Source: Enterobacteriaceae bacterium | GTDB taxonomy: Bacteria > Pseudomonadota > Gammaproteobacteria > Enterobacterales > Enterobacteriaceae | DNA length: 64,000 bases | Assembly: GCA_031261005.1 (NCBI GenBank) | Contig: JAISKF010000044.1 | Span: 1-64,000, forward strand | Direction: 5' to 3' | Shown: piece after piece, positions 47,484-57,188 of the stretch | Position numbering within the stretch: the first letter of the stretch is position 1 | How the letters are laid out: each line of letters begins with the position of its first letter | Notes under the pieces: generated by a model | Database searches by the model: none | What the model was told of the DNA's origin: nothing | What the model saw: only the letters and a program-made list of their open reading frames with translations | Program-made: the position numbers and the translations under genes

Positions 47484-48290
47484 GTGTTGGCAATAACGAC
47501 AAAAAAACGTAGTTCGCTGCCCATGCTTAGTACTTTCAATCAACGTACCGCATACTCGGCAAGGTTCTCCGCTGCGTCCATATACCTGTAACTCTTGGGC
47601 AAAATAGCCCGGTTTACCATCTGCCTGCATGAAATCTTTTAGCGTAGTTCCGCCCTGTTCGATGGAGCGCTGTAATACACGTTTAATCGTCGCCGCCAGT
47701 AAATCAGCCTCTTCTGGCGTTAATGAACCTGCCTGACGATGCGGTAAAATTTTTGCTTCAAATAACGATTCGCTGGCATAGATATTCCCCACACCAACTA
47801 CCAGCTTGTTATCCATCAGCCACGGCTTTATCGCTGTCTTTTTATTGCGTGATTGATTAAACAGATAAGAGCCATCAAAATCATCGCTTAGCGGTTCAGG
47901 TCCTAAGTTTTGTAGCTGGCGGCTGTGTGACAGATCATATTCCCATAACCAGGAACCAAAGCGGCGCGGATCGGTATAACGCAGCACTTTACCGCTGGAT
48001 AACATGAAATCGATATGATCATGCTTTTCCGGCTCGCTGTATTCAGGCAAGACTCTGACACTACCCGACATGCCAAGATGCCCGATAATCCAACCGCTTG
48101 ATAACTCAATTAGTAAATATTTAGCCCGACGCTGCACACTTAGAACTGGCATATTTTCCAGCTCAATAATCTGCGGTGAAACCTGCCAGCGCAGCTTCGG
48201 CTGGCGCACGATCGTCCTGACAATCTTATTGCCGACCAGATGAGGTTCAATTCCCCGTCGGCTAGTCTCAATTTCGGGTAATTCAGGCAT
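47481..48290 (-). CDS. mutM: MutM (Fpg), formamidopyrimidine/8-oxoguanine DNA glycosylase
   Basis: 269 residues, as in E. coli. Base-excision repair of oxidised purines. PELPEIE at the N-terminus (Pro2 nucleophile, Glu3), the helix-two-turn-helix [14 protein letters not shown], and the C-terminal zinc finger [26 protein letters not shown] with four cysteines. Last gene of rpmB-rpmG-mutM, with a terminator between rpmG and mutM. Confidence 0.98.
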   Translation of the reverse strand: MPELPEIETSRRGIEPHLVGNKIVRTIVRQPKLRWQVSPQIIELENMPVLSVQRRAKYLLIELSSGWIIGHLGMSGSVRVLPEYSEPEKHDHIDFMLSSGKVLRYTDPRRFGSWLWEYDLSHSRQLQNLGPEPLSDDFDGSYLFNQSRNKKTAIKPWLMDNKLVVGVGNIYASESLFEAKILPHRQAGSLTPEEADLLAATIKRVLQRSIEQGGTTLKDFMQADGKPGYFAQELQVYGRSGEPCRVCGTLIESTKHGQRTTFFCRYCQH

Positions 48291-48378
48291 CGTAGATTTC
48301 TCCTGTTCAAGTGATAGAGCTTATCTAACACACAATAAAAATGATGATTTTTTCTACTAAAAATACTTAATCGCAATA

Positions 48379-48404
48379 AAAAACCCGACCTGAGTCGGGT
48401 TTTA
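48379..48404. terminator. Terminator after rpmG
   Basis: AAAACCCGACCTGAGTCGGGTTTT: AAAACCCGAC/GTCGGGTTTT with a four-base loop and T/A tracts on both sides, placed between rpmG and mutM on the minus strand. Some read-through into mutM is likely, as in E. coli. Confidence 0.85.
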
Positions 48405-48431
48405 ATTAGCGTTGTTACAATGAAATTAAAA

Positions 48432-48602
<171 letters not shown>

Positions 48603-48610
48603 TCAGTTCC

Positions 48611-48865
<255 letters not shown>

Positions 48866-49086
48866 TCAAATCAGCTCGAGCTTCGTTAGGATGTTGGCTG
48901 CCTCGTCAGGCTTTAGAGCCAATCTCAGCAAATTCAGCCGAGATGAGACGTTGAGTCAGGTCGGAACCTGCTGAGATAGGCTCGTATACCACATCCGTGA
49001 TCCTCAAAGGTGGCGTAGTATACGCCCTTAGCCAGTATGGCTCAAGTGTCGAACAGCAAGATTTCATAAAACATGAAAAAATTACG

Positions 49087-49770
49087 CTAAATCCAGCCTC
49101 GCTCGGCAAATGAAACCGACGTCCCGCGCCCAATAACAATATGATCAAGCAAACGAATATCTACTAATAAGCAGGCTTCGCGTACTTTATCAGTTACCTG
49201 GCGATCAGCAAGGCTAGGTTCAGCCATACCTGAGGGATGATTATGCGCCAAAATTATCGCAGCAGAATTAGACTTCAGCGCTTCACGCACAATCTCTCTG
49301 GGATGCACTTCAACGCTGCTGAGTGTACCAGAGAACATTTCTTTATGATAAATAACTCGATTTTGATTATCCAAAAACATCACAACAAAAATTTCCCGAT
49401 CGCGCTGCGCCAGTAATCCTTGTAAATATTCTCGCGTTAACAATGGGTTATTGATAGAACACTCTTCAGCAAGTTGATGACCTAAAAAACGGCGTGCAAG
49501 TTCTACTGCCGCCTGCAATTGTGCATATTTCGCCAGCCCTAACCCTTTGGTATGGCAAAATTGCACATAATCAGCGGAAATTAATCCATACAGCGAACCA
49601 AACTCGTTAAGCAACTGCACGGAAAAATCCATCACATGAACACCCGGCAATCCAGTACGTAAAAAAATCGCCAGCAATTCACTATCAGATAGTGTCATCG
49701 CTCCGTTTTTCAGCAATTTTTCTCTTGGCGCACAGTTATCGCGCCATAACATAGCGATCTCTTTCGGCAT
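49087..49770 (-). CDS. radC: RadC (YicR) family JAMM/MPN+ protein
   Basis: 227 residues (E. coli 222). The N-terminal helix-hairpin-helix region ([14 protein letters not shown] ... [20 protein letters not shown]) is followed by a JAMM metalloprotease-like domain with E, HxH and S/D ligands in [20 protein letters not shown]. Once linked to recombination repair, but the molecular role is unsettled. The conserved position between rpmB and coaBC matches E. coli. Confidence 0.95.
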   Translation of the reverse strand: MPKEIAMLWRDNCAPREKLLKNGAMTLSDSELLAIFLRTGLPGVHVMDFSVQLLNEFGSLYGLISADYVQFCHTKGLGLAKYAQLQAAVELARRFLGHQLAEECSINNPLLTREYLQGLLAQRDREIFVVMFLDNQNRVIYHKEMFSGTLSSVEVHPREIVREALKSNSAAIILAHNHPSGMAEPSLADRQVTDKVREACLLVDIRLLDHIVIGRGTSVSFAERGWI

Positions 49771-50217
49771 TTTTCAGTCATCTCTTCTGGCATCATTACC
49801 TTTGCAAAAGCAAACTGTGATGACCGCCATTAAGACATGCGAGGCTAAAAATATATTTATGGGAGATGAATTACATAACTCATTGTATAGCAGTTACTTT
49901 CTATCATTTTATTGGAATATACCGCACAGAGTTTCACCAAAAATAACAGACCGAATATAAAAAACAGCGATTCTCAACACCGTCAGAGAATTTATCTTTC
50001 GCTATAGCATATTAGAATTACTGTATATATAATCAGCTAATTATTCTCTGTTCTGTATTCATTTTTAAGAAATCTGTTATCTATAAACTGCCATTCTCGA
50101 GAGATCGCCTTTATCAGGGTTATGATAAGATCCATAGTATGTGCTCAAATTAGTCGGGCAAAGCATTCCGATACATTTATACCTAATAGATAGGTCTATA
50201 CCGATAGGACAGCAATC
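49771..50217. other. Intergenic region between radC and coaBC
   Basis: 447 AT-rich bases between divergent genes; it should hold promoters in both directions. No reading frame, RNA or repeat family of this window was recognised. Just before coaBC there is a short near-repeat (CTAATAGATAGGTCTATACCGATAGGACAGC) with ATAGG units, of unknown meaning. Confidence 0.5.
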
Positions 50218-51426
50218 ATGGCGATGTTAACGGGTAAAAAAATCGTTCTGGGGATCAGCGGCGGTATTGCTGCTTATAAATGCCCGGAAATTGTGCGCCG
50301 CTTACGGGATCAGGGCGCAGAAGTGCGTGTCGTGATGACCAGCGCAGCAAAAGCATTTATTACTCCGCTGACATTACAGGCTGTTTCTGGCTCTCCTGTT
50401 GCTGATGATCTGCTTGATCCTGCTGCGGAAGCCTCAATGGGGCATATCGAACTAGGGAAATGGGCGGATATGGTGATTTTAGCGCCAGCCACCGCCGATT
50501 TACTCGCCAGAATTGCTGCCGGAATGGCAAATGATCTATTAAGTACCGTTTGTTTAGCTACCGCCGCTCCCGTTATCGCTGTTCCTGCCATGAATCAGCA
50601 AATGTATAAAGCTGCTGCGACACAGCATAATTTACAAATATTGGCGTCGCGCGGCATTGAGCTTTGGGGACCAGACAGCGGCTCTCAAGCCTGCGGTGAT
50701 GTGGGTTTAGGCAGAATGCTTGATCCGTTAACTATCGTTCAGCACTGCGTTGGGTATTTCTCTCCCGCACAAGATTTAGCCGGTATCAACATATTACTCA
50801 CAGCGGGACCAACCAGAGAAGCACTCGATCCTGTGCGTTTTATCAGCAATCACAGCTCCGGCAAAATGGGCTATGCCATTGCTAAAGCGGCTGCCAAACG
50901 CGGTGCTAACGTCACATTAATAAGCGGTCCTGTTGATTTAACCACGCCTGCGAATGTCACACGTATTGATGTAACCAGTGCGTTAGAAATGCGTGATGCC
51001 GTGCTGCAACGCGCAGCGACACAAAATATTTTTATTGCTTGTGCGGCGGTTGCTGACTATCGTGCGGAGCATATTGCCGCTGAAAAAATCAAAAAGCAGG
51101 GTGATGATTTACTGCTGAAAATGGTCAAAAATCCTGACATTGTTGCCGAAGTTGCGGCAATGACAGAAAACCGACCTTTTGTTGTCGGCTTTGCTGCCGA
51201 AACGCAGAATGTGGAAGAATACGCGCGGAAAAAATTAGTCAGTAAAAATCTCGATCTTATCTGTGCTAATGATGTCTCGCTGCCGAATCACGGTTTTAAT
51301 AGCGATACCAACGCGCTATGCCTTTACTGGTCAAACGGCAAAATGAGTCTGCCTTTAAGCGACAAATCTTTGCTTGGTCAAAAACTGATGGACGAAATCG
51401 CCAAACGCTATGATGAAAAAAATTGA
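50218..51426 (+). CDS. coaBC: CoaBC (Dfp), phosphopantothenoylcysteine decarboxylase/synthetase
   Basis: 402 residues (E. coli 406). Bifunctional CoA enzyme. The N-terminal flavin CoaC domain has [28 protein letters not shown] (catalytic histidine), PAMNQQM and [12 protein letters not shown] (active cysteine). The C-terminal CoaB domain has [26 protein letters not shown] and [12 protein letters not shown] (catalytic lysine). The end overlaps dut by 14 bases. Confidence 0.98.
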   Translation: MAMLTGKKIVLGISGGIAAYKCPEIVRRLRDQGAEVRVVMTSAAKAFITPLTLQAVSGSPVADDLLDPAAEASMGHIELGKWADMVILAPATADLLARIAAGMANDLLSTVCLATAAPVIAVPAMNQQMYKAAATQHNLQILASRGIELWGPDSGSQACGDVGLGRMLDPLTIVQHCVGYFSPAQDLAGINILLTAGPTREALDPVRFISNHSSGKMGYAIAKAAAKRGANVTLISGPVDLTTPANVTRIDVTSALEMRDAVLQRAATQNIFIACAAVADYRAEHIAAEKIKKQGDDLLLKMVKNPDIVAEVAAMTENRPFVVGFAAETQNVEEYARKKLVSKNLDLICANDVSLPNHGFNSDTNALCLYWSNGKMSLPLSDKSLLGQKLMDEIAKRYDEKN

Positions 51427-51868
51427 TGTAAAAATTCTGGACTCTCGTATTGGCAGCGCTTTCCCGCTGCCAACCTATGCTACCGCCGGTTCTGCCGGTC
51501 TGGATTTACGCGCCTGCCTTGATGCAGCAATCACACTGAATCCTGGTGAGACCCAATTGCTGCCGACCGGTTTAGCGATTCATATTGCTGATCCCTCTCT
51601 TGCTGCCGTGATTCTGCCGCGCTCAGGTCTTGGGCATAAGCATGGTGTGGTTTTAGGTAATCTGGTTGGTTTGATAGACTCAGATTATCAAGGGCAATTA
51701 ATGGTATCCGTTTGGAATCGCGGTCAAGTGCCATTTGTCATTGAACCCGGCGAACGTATCGCACAGATGGTTTTTGTGCCGGTAGTACAAACTGAATTCA
51801 ATATCGTTGAAGATTTTACCAGCAGTGAACGCGGCGAAGGCGGTTTTGGTCACTCTGGTCGTCAATAA
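51413..51868 (+). CDS. dut: Dut, deoxyuridine 5'-triphosphate nucleotidohydrolase
   Basis: 151 residues, as in E. coli. Hydrolyses dUTP to dUMP, preventing uracil incorporation into DNA. The five trimeric dUTPase motifs are intact: [36 protein letters not shown] and [11 protein letters not shown]. The second of two adjacent methionines (51413) matches the family N-terminus [10 protein letters not shown]. It overlaps the end of coaBC. Confidence 0.98.
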   Translation: MKKIDVKILDSRIGSAFPLPTYATAGSAGLDLRACLDAAITLNPGETQLLPTGLAIHIADPSLAAVILPRSGLGHKHGVVLGNLVGLIDSDYQGQLMVSVWNRGQVPFVIEPGERIAQMVFVPVVQTEFNIVEDFTSSERGEGGFGHSGRQ

Positions 51869-51874
51869 AACTCG

Positions 51875-51904
51875 ATACCCAAAAATTTTCAAAATAACGG
51901 GTAT
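51875..51904. repeat. Short ATACCC...GGGTAT palindromic element
   Basis: ATACCCAAAAATTTTCAAAATAACGGGTAT, with AAAATTTTC and the outer hexamers complementary. Six bases after the dut stop; a short member of the TATACCC family and possibly an mRNA 3' hairpin. Confidence 0.6.
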
Positions 51905-51970
51905 ATGCTCGATATAATGTAATAAATAAGGACGAGTGCAGACTCGTCCTTTATCAGGATATTTCTGTAC

Positions 51971-52564
51971 ATGGTAGAAAAAGCAACTAAGAAAAATCGT
52001 AAAGAAGACATACTGCAAGCGCTGGCGCAAATGCTTGAGTCAAGCGACGGCAGCCAGCGTATTACGACAGCAAAACTTGCGGCTAATGTTGGTGTCTCAG
52101 AGGCAGCTTTATATCGCCATTTTCCTAGCAAAATGCGTATGTTTGACAGTCTAATCGAGTTTATCGAGGACAGTCTTAACAGCCGTATCAATCTGATATT
52201 ACAGGACGAAAAAGATACTTATAACCGTATCCGTTTGATCTTGCTGTTAGTACTGGGTTTTGCCGAGAAAAATCCTGGTCTGACTCGCATAATGACCGGT
52301 CATGCACTGATGTTTGAGCAAGATCGGCTGCAAGGGCGGATTAACCAACTATTTGAACGCATAGAAACACAACTGCGTCAGGTATTGCGTGAGCGTAAAC
52401 TGCGTGAAGGTCAGGCATTTAGTTATGATGAAAGTTTGATCTCCAGCCAATTACTGGCTTTTTGTGAAGGTATGATGTCACGCTTTGTGCGTAGTGACTT
52501 TCGCTATCGCCCGACGGAAGAGTTCGAGCAACGCTGGCCAATGTTAGCGCTGCAATTACAATAG
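51971..52564 (+). CDS. slmA: SlmA, nucleoid-occlusion TetR-family protein
   Basis: 197 residues (E. coli 198). Binds specific chromosomal sites and blocks FtsZ ring assembly over the nucleoid. The N-terminal helix-turn-helix ([32 protein letters not shown]) and the C-terminal ligand-like domain with [27 protein letters not shown] are almost identical to E. coli. The usual downstream neighbour pyrE is not present; an oxidoreductase cluster lies there instead. Confidence 0.97.
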   Translation: MVEKATKKNRKEDILQALAQMLESSDGSQRITTAKLAANVGVSEAALYRHFPSKMRMFDSLIEFIEDSLNSRINLILQDEKDTYNRIRLILLLVLGFAEKNPGLTRIMTGHALMFEQDRLQGRINQLFERIETQLRQVLRERKLREGQAFSYDESLISSQLLAFCEGMMSRFVRSDFRYRPTEEFEQRWPMLALQLQ

Positions 52565-52589
52565 ACCAAATGACACTATTTTTAAAAAT

Positions 52590-52619
52590 ATCGGGGAAAA
52601 TAAACTTGTTTTCCCCGAT
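52590..52619. terminator. Bidirectional terminator between slmA and the dehydrogenase genes
   Basis: ATCGGGGAAAA-TAAACTTG-TTTTCCCCGAT: an 11-base perfect stem, 25 bases beyond the slmA stop and 26 before the end of the convergent cytochrome gene. Confidence 0.85.
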
Positions 52620-52645
52620 GATCTAACCATTATTAACCAACTTTC

Positions 52646-53947
52646 TTATTTCAATGCTTCACCATAAGCCGCCGCGTTAACTTCTTTGCGAACTTTAGCG
52701 ACCTCTTTTTCAGTCACCGGTGATGCCTTATTACCCCAACTATTGCGGATAAAATTCACCACATCAGCGACTTGTTGATCGGTTAAGCGCGTATCAAATG
52801 GCGGCATGGTGTAAGACGTTGCGGCGTTGATTGTCGATGGCAATATTCCGCCTTTCAGCACAATATGAATCAACGATGTCGCATCGTCGCTGGCTAATAC
52901 CGGATTGCCCGCCAGTGCAGGGAATACTTCAGCATAACCTTTGCCGTCAGTACGGTGGCAAGCGGCACAGCTATCAATGTAGACACTGGCACCAACAGCG
53001 CTATCATCACCGTTAAACAACGCTTTTGATACAGTATCATCATATTTAAATGCTGTTTGATCAGCATTTTTTGCCGGTAACGCTTTAAGATAGCGGGCAA
53101 TTGCCGTCAAATCTTCGTCGGTCATATACTGCATACTGTCCACAACCACATCGCGCATACCGCCGAATACAGCAGTGTGCGCCGTGCGACCGGTACTAAG
53201 AAATTGCACCAGTTGTTGTTCTGTCCAGCTACCTAAACCATCATGCTGATCACCGCGCAGATTTTTCGGCAACCAACCGTCCATCGGCGCGCCGCCTGAA
53301 AGATAAAGCTGCCCATCTTCGCTGGTTAAGGCTTTTTCTTGCAGCCCAAAACCGCGCGGACTATGACAAGATCCGCAGTGACCTAATCCCTCCACCAGAT
53401 AAGCTCCGCGCGCAACAACGGCGTCCTGCCCTTTAGCGGCTTCAAATGCTTTCACTTGCGGCGCAAAAGCCCAGCGCCAGAATGCCAAAGGCCAGCGCAT
53501 TGATAACGGCCACGGAATATCTGTCGGTTTATTTGCCTGATTCACTGGCTGTACACCGTGCATAAAGTAAGCGTAAAGTGCCTGCATATCTGCATCAGTC
53601 ACTCTGGCATAGGAGGGATAAGGCATCGCCGGATAAAGCGTAGAATTTTTGCCGATACCGTGCCGCACCGCATTATCAAAATCAGTAAAGGTGAAATCAC
53701 CGATACCGGTTTGCTTATCAGGTGTGATATTAGTAGAGAAGATCGTCCCAATCGGTGACGCGATCGGTAAACCGCCAGCAAAAAGCTGACCGCCGGAAGC
53801 GGTATGGCAAGCCACACAGTCACCCGCTCGCGCTAAATACTCACCCTGTTTGATCAACTTGACATCATTATAATTAATCTGTTCTGCGGCAAATGCCGAC
53901 GCCGTTAAGCCCGTGGTTAAGGCTGCGGCAAAAAGAAATTTTTTCAT
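52646..53947 (-). CDS. Triheme cytochrome c subunit of a membrane gluconate-type dehydrogenase
   Basis: 433 residues. A signal peptide (MKKFLFAAALTTGLTASAFA) precedes three heme c sites, CVACH (about 43), CGSCH (about 190) and CAACH (about 330). These are the hallmark of the cytochrome subunit of membrane-bound gluconate, 2-ketogluconate, sorbitol and alcohol dehydrogenases. It passes electrons from the flavoprotein to ubiquinone at the periplasmic face. Third gene of the cluster, 14 bases after the flavoprotein gene. The substrate cannot be decided from this subunit. Confidence 0.9.
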   Translation of the reverse strand: MKKFLFAAALTTGLTASAFAAEQINYNDVKLIKQGEYLARAGDCVACHTASGGQLFAGGLPIASPIGTIFSTNITPDKQTGIGDFTFTDFDNAVRHGIGKNSTLYPAMPYPSYARVTDADMQALYAYFMHGVQPVNQANKPTDIPWPLSMRWPLAFWRWAFAPQVKAFEAAKGQDAVVARGAYLVEGLGHCGSCHSPRGFGLQEKALTSEDGQLYLSGGAPMDGWLPKNLRGDQHDGLGSWTEQQLVQFLSTGRTAHTAVFGGMRDVVVDSMQYMTDEDLTAIARYLKALPAKNADQTAFKYDDTVSKALFNGDDSAVGASVYIDSCAACHRTDGKGYAEVFPALAGNPVLASDDATSLIHIVLKGGILPSTINAATSYTMPPFDTRLTDQQVADVVNFIRNSWGNKASPVTEKEVAKVRKEVNAAAYGEALK

Positions 53948-53961
53948 TTTTCCGTCTCCTG

Positions 53962-55737
53962 TTATGCCTGCACCAATGGACCGGGATTTTTCAGATATTG
54001 CTCACGAATCGCTTTTGCCGACCAAAACGCCAACGCACCAACAAGTCCGGTTGGGTTATAACCAAAGTTCTGCGGGAAAGCACTCGCGCCCATGACAAAC
54101 ACATTCGGTACGTCCCAACTTTGCAGATAGCGATTAATCACACTGGTTTTTGGATCGCTGCCCATGATCGCGCCGCCGGTATTATGTGTCGTCTGATAAG
54201 GACGAGTGTCATACTGTGCACCGAGTTTTTTAGCATTCACTTTGTATGATTCAGGATTCATCGCCTGCGCTATTTCACCGGCTTTATTGGTAGTGAATTG
54301 CGCCATTTTTATTTCATTGTCATGCCAGTTAAATGTCATGCGTAATAATGGCTGACCATTGCTGTCGGTATAGTTCGGGTCGAGATCCAAATAGCTATCA
54401 CGATATGACATCACCGAACCCGATGAACCGATACTCATCGCTCGTTGATAGCTGTCCTGAATCGCCCCTTTCCATTCTGTTCCCCAAGCTGGCGTACCCG
54501 CAGGCACAGTGGCTTGATTAATTGGCCGTCCGCCAGAACGGTGATGAGAGATATTTGCCCCGCCGACAAAACCAAGCGAACCATGATCAAAATTATCGCC
54601 GTTAAACTCATCAATCGACTGCCCGCCTGCACCGCTGCCGATAAACGGATTCAGCGCCGTACCTTTTGGCAGCAGCACGCTAACCGAAGTAGACATTTGA
54701 TAGGCATAGTTTTTACCGACTACGCCATCATTGGTTATCGGGTTGTAAGGCTGACCGATTTTGGAAAGCAGCAACAAACGGACATTGTGCATTTGGTAAG
54801 CACTAAGGATCACAATGCTGGCGGGCTGTTCAACTTCACGGCCTTGCGGATCGATATAGGTAACGCCAGTGGCTTTTTTACCGCTGGAATCCAGATTTAC
54901 GCGGATCACCTGCGATTGCGTGCGTAACTCAAAATTCGGTTTGCGTAATAACACCGGCAAAATAGTGGTTTGCGGTGAGGCTTTAGAGTAGAGATAACAC
55001 GCATAATGTTCGCAATAGCCACAGAAATTACATGGACCTAAGCGCACACCATAAGGATTAGTGTAAGGCTCTGACGCATTAGACGCGGGAACAGGAAACG
55101 GCTTATAACCCAATTCAGCAGCGGCTTTAGCAAACAATTGCGCGCCATACACATCTTTCAGCGGCGGCAGCGGATAATCTTTACTGCGCGGCGCTTCAAA
55201 CGGATTTCCGCCCTCTTGCTTTTTCCCCTGAACATTACCGGCACGACCAGAAACACCGCAAACGTCCTCAAACTTGGTAAAGCACGGTTCCAGATCTTCA
55301 TAGGTCACGCCAAAATCCTGAATTGTCATGCCTTCTGGAATAAAATTTTTGCCATAACGCTCTTCATAATGACTGCGGATTTTCAACTCTTCCGGTAATG
55401 CCCGCCAGTGCATACCATTCCAGTGAAATCCCGCACCGCCAACACCGGTTCCCAGCAGGAAAGATCCATGCTGACGATAAGGTACTGCTTGCTCACTGAC
55501 ATTGTGGCGGATCGTGACTGTCTCTTTGGAGAGATCCTGAAATAACTTACCGCGTACCGAATACGCTAATTCATCAGCCACATTCGGATATTTACCATCG
55601 GTTGGCGTGTCGCGCATTTCGCCGCGTTCCAGCGCCACAACCTTTAAACCCGCTTCGGTCATTTCCTGCCCCATAATAGCGCCCGTCCAACCAAAGCCCA
55701 CTAACACGACATCAACTGCTTCTTTTTTTATTGTCAT
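53962..55737 (-). CDS. FAD-binding GMC-type subunit of a membrane gluconate-type dehydrogenase
   Basis: 591 residues. GMC oxidoreductase: N-terminal dinucleotide fold VVLVGFGWTGAIMGQEM, GVGGAGFHWNGMHWR, and the C-terminal region with HNTGGAIMG and GASAFPQNFGYNPTGLVGALAFW. A cysteine cluster NFCGYCEHYACY fits the iron-sulfur-type motif of the gluconate/2-ketogluconate dehydrogenase large subunit. It has no signal peptide of its own and is expected to be co-exported with the Tat-signal small subunit. Product is probably 2-keto- or 2,5-diketo-gluconate; this is inference. Confidence 0.9.
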   Translation of the reverse strand: MTIKKEAVDVVLVGFGWTGAIMGQEMTEAGLKVVALERGEMRDTPTDGKYPNVADELAYSVRGKLFQDLSKETVTIRHNVSEQAVPYRQHGSFLLGTGVGGAGFHWNGMHWRALPEELKIRSHYEERYGKNFIPEGMTIQDFGVTYEDLEPCFTKFEDVCGVSGRAGNVQGKKQEGGNPFEAPRSKDYPLPPLKDVYGAQLFAKAAAELGYKPFPVPASNASEPYTNPYGVRLGPCNFCGYCEHYACYLYSKASPQTTILPVLLRKPNFELRTQSQVIRVNLDSSGKKATGVTYIDPQGREVEQPASIVILSAYQMHNVRLLLLSKIGQPYNPITNDGVVGKNYAYQMSTSVSVLLPKGTALNPFIGSGAGGQSIDEFNGDNFDHGSLGFVGGANISHHRSGGRPINQATVPAGTPAWGTEWKGAIQDSYQRAMSIGSSGSVMSYRDSYLDLDPNYTDSNGQPLLRMTFNWHDNEIKMAQFTTNKAGEIAQAMNPESYKVNAKKLGAQYDTRPYQTTHNTGGAIMGSDPKTSVINRYLQSWDVPNVFVMGASAFPQNFGYNPTGLVGALAFWSAKAIREQYLKNPGPLVQA

Positions 55738-55742
55738 TTAAT

Positions 55743-56456
55743 TTATCCCCGCTCACCTGAAATCGCTACCGGAGCTAATAGATATGGCTGCCCTGAATGC
55801 TCCACCCAATCCATAAAATCGGCACGAGCGCCAGGGAATCCAATCATTTTCCAGCCAACAAGATGGCGATTACCACCATATTGCGGATCAGCAAAATAGC
55901 CCTCTTTGGTATTTTTCAGCAGATAAGAAAAGAACGTTTTCGCGGGTACATCACCCAACTCGATATTTCCGCTTTCTAACTGCTTGAGGATCTCGGTTTG
56001 CATCGCTTTATCCAGTTCAGCAAATGATTTTTTATGCTGTTGCTGACACCATTTATCGCAGGCAGCAATACCCAAACGATAAATATCTCTGGGAACTAGC
56101 TTCAATTGATAACCAAATTCGGGCGCAACATCGGGATGGAAAGGACCTTTCATATACCAAAGTTCACCGCGCCCGTAGGGTGTTTCCATCTGGCGATCGA
56201 TAAATTCAGGTACGCAGGCTTTGATAGCTCCGGCACCATATTGATCTTCGGGAATTAACAGGTCACATGCTGACTGGATAAATGCCCATTCAGCTTGATT
56301 AAAAAATGTGGGTTTATAGTCGGTAGAAGTTAATGCCGGAGCAGCTTGAGCAATATTGCTAACTAACCCGCTGCCAGCGATGGCAACAACCGGAATAACA
56401 CCAAATCCTTTGCGTAAAAACTCACGCCTTGAGTTGGAATGTTTAGTATCAGACAT
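55743..56456 (-). CDS. Tat-exported small (gamma) subunit of a membrane gluconate-type dehydrogenase
   Basis: 237 residues. The twin-arginine signal NSRREFLRKGFGVIPVVAIAG is followed by the gluconate 2-dehydrogenase subunit 3 domain (TFFNQAEWAFIQSACDLLIPED, YGRGELWYMKGPF, FFSYLLKNTKEGYFADPQYGGN). It probably carries the folded flavoprotein across the membrane. First gene of the three-gene cluster, five bases before the flavoprotein. The start at MSDTKHS was chosen because GAGGAAG precedes it; four more codons are open upstream. Confidence 0.9.
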   Translation of the reverse strand: MSDTKHSNSRREFLRKGFGVIPVVAIAGSGLVSNIAQAAPALTSTDYKPTFFNQAEWAFIQSACDLLIPEDQYGAGAIKACVPEFIDRQMETPYGRGELWYMKGPFHPDVAPEFGYQLKLVPRDIYRLGIAACDKWCQQQHKKSFAELDKAMQTEILKQLESGNIELGDVPAKTFFSYLLKNTKEGYFADPQYGGNRHLVGWKMIGFPGARADFMDWVEHSGQPYLLAPVAISGERG

Positions 56457-56711
56457 AGACTTCCTCACAAAAATTTATACCCGCTATCTTTCGGGATACA
56501 GAGGTGTTAATGAGTTATCTGATCTCGAAATTTTTGGATATATCACTAATTTTTAGATTTTTTCTATAATTTTTTAACAAAATTACTTTTTAACATTAAC
56601 AACAACCCCATAATAAAACAGAGCATTTAATGCCTAATTTTTAGTCAATTTTGCAATATCCATTTATTGTTTATAACAAAATTATATTTATGCTAATTAT
56701 TAGTTTGATTG

Positions 56712-56868
56712 GTAACGATAAGGAAGAATAATTCGTAATAGCGGCAACCTGCCGCCCGCATTCACAACGCAGTGGGTTCACGGGCGACAGATTGTCGCCC
56801 CAACAGGAAATAACATAATTATTTGAGATTTATCGTAATAATATAATTTCTTATCTGAAAGTCTGGTT
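56712..56868. repeat. Copy I of the dispersed hairpin element
   Basis: Flank AAGGAAGAATAATTCGTAATAGC, core GCGGCAACCTGCCGCCCGC ... CACGGGCGACAGATTGTCGCCCC, right flank ATAATTATTTGAGATTTATCGTAATAATATAATTTC, right end TTATCTGAAAGTCTGGTTA. First of two consecutive copies in the 732-base gap between the dehydrogenase cluster and fumB. Confidence 0.92.
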
Positions 56869-56903
56869 ATTTACATTTATCAAAGAGAGAAAGAGCTTTA
56901 TGC

Positions 56904-57110
56904 AATTTAACTTCGGTCTGGACAGGGAAATGGTAAAAATAATAAATTAATATATTGATAATAAAGAATAATTCGTAGGGGCGGCAACCTGCCGCCCGCA
57001 TTCACAACGAGGTGGGTTCACGGGCGACAGGTTGTCGCCCCTACAGAAAATGACATAATTATTTGATGTTTATCGTAATAATATAATTTCTTATCTGAAG
57101 TTCTGGTAAT
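56904..57110. repeat. Copy J of the dispersed hairpin element, full length
   Basis: The most complete copy: left end TTTAACTTCGGTCTGGACAGG, left flank AATAATAAATTAATATATTGATAATAAAGAATAATTC. Core GTAGGGGCGGCAACCTGCCGCCCGC...CACGGGCGACAGGTTGTCGCCCCTAC, right flank ATAATTATTTGATGTTTATCGTAATAATATAATTTC, right end TTATCTGAAGTTCTGGTAA. It is in the same orientation as copy I, with about 35 bases between them. Confidence 0.93.
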
Positions 57111-57128
57111 CCTGCTTATTACAAACAC

Positions 57129-57161
57129 AAAAAAGCCTCGAAGTATTACGCTTCGAGGCTT
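57129..57161 (-). terminator. Terminator of fumB
   Basis: AAGCCTCGAAG-TATTACG-CTTCGAGGCTT: an 11-base perfect stem; on the minus strand it is followed by TTTT after the fumB stop. Confidence 0.88.
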
Positions 57162-57188
57162 AGCTTTATCAACCTAACGTTTTAACGA

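Noticed and set aside
48906-49148. 80-codon minus-strand frame overlapping the end of radC
   Set aside because: It overlaps radC in another frame and runs through the rpmB promoter region; no homology recognised.
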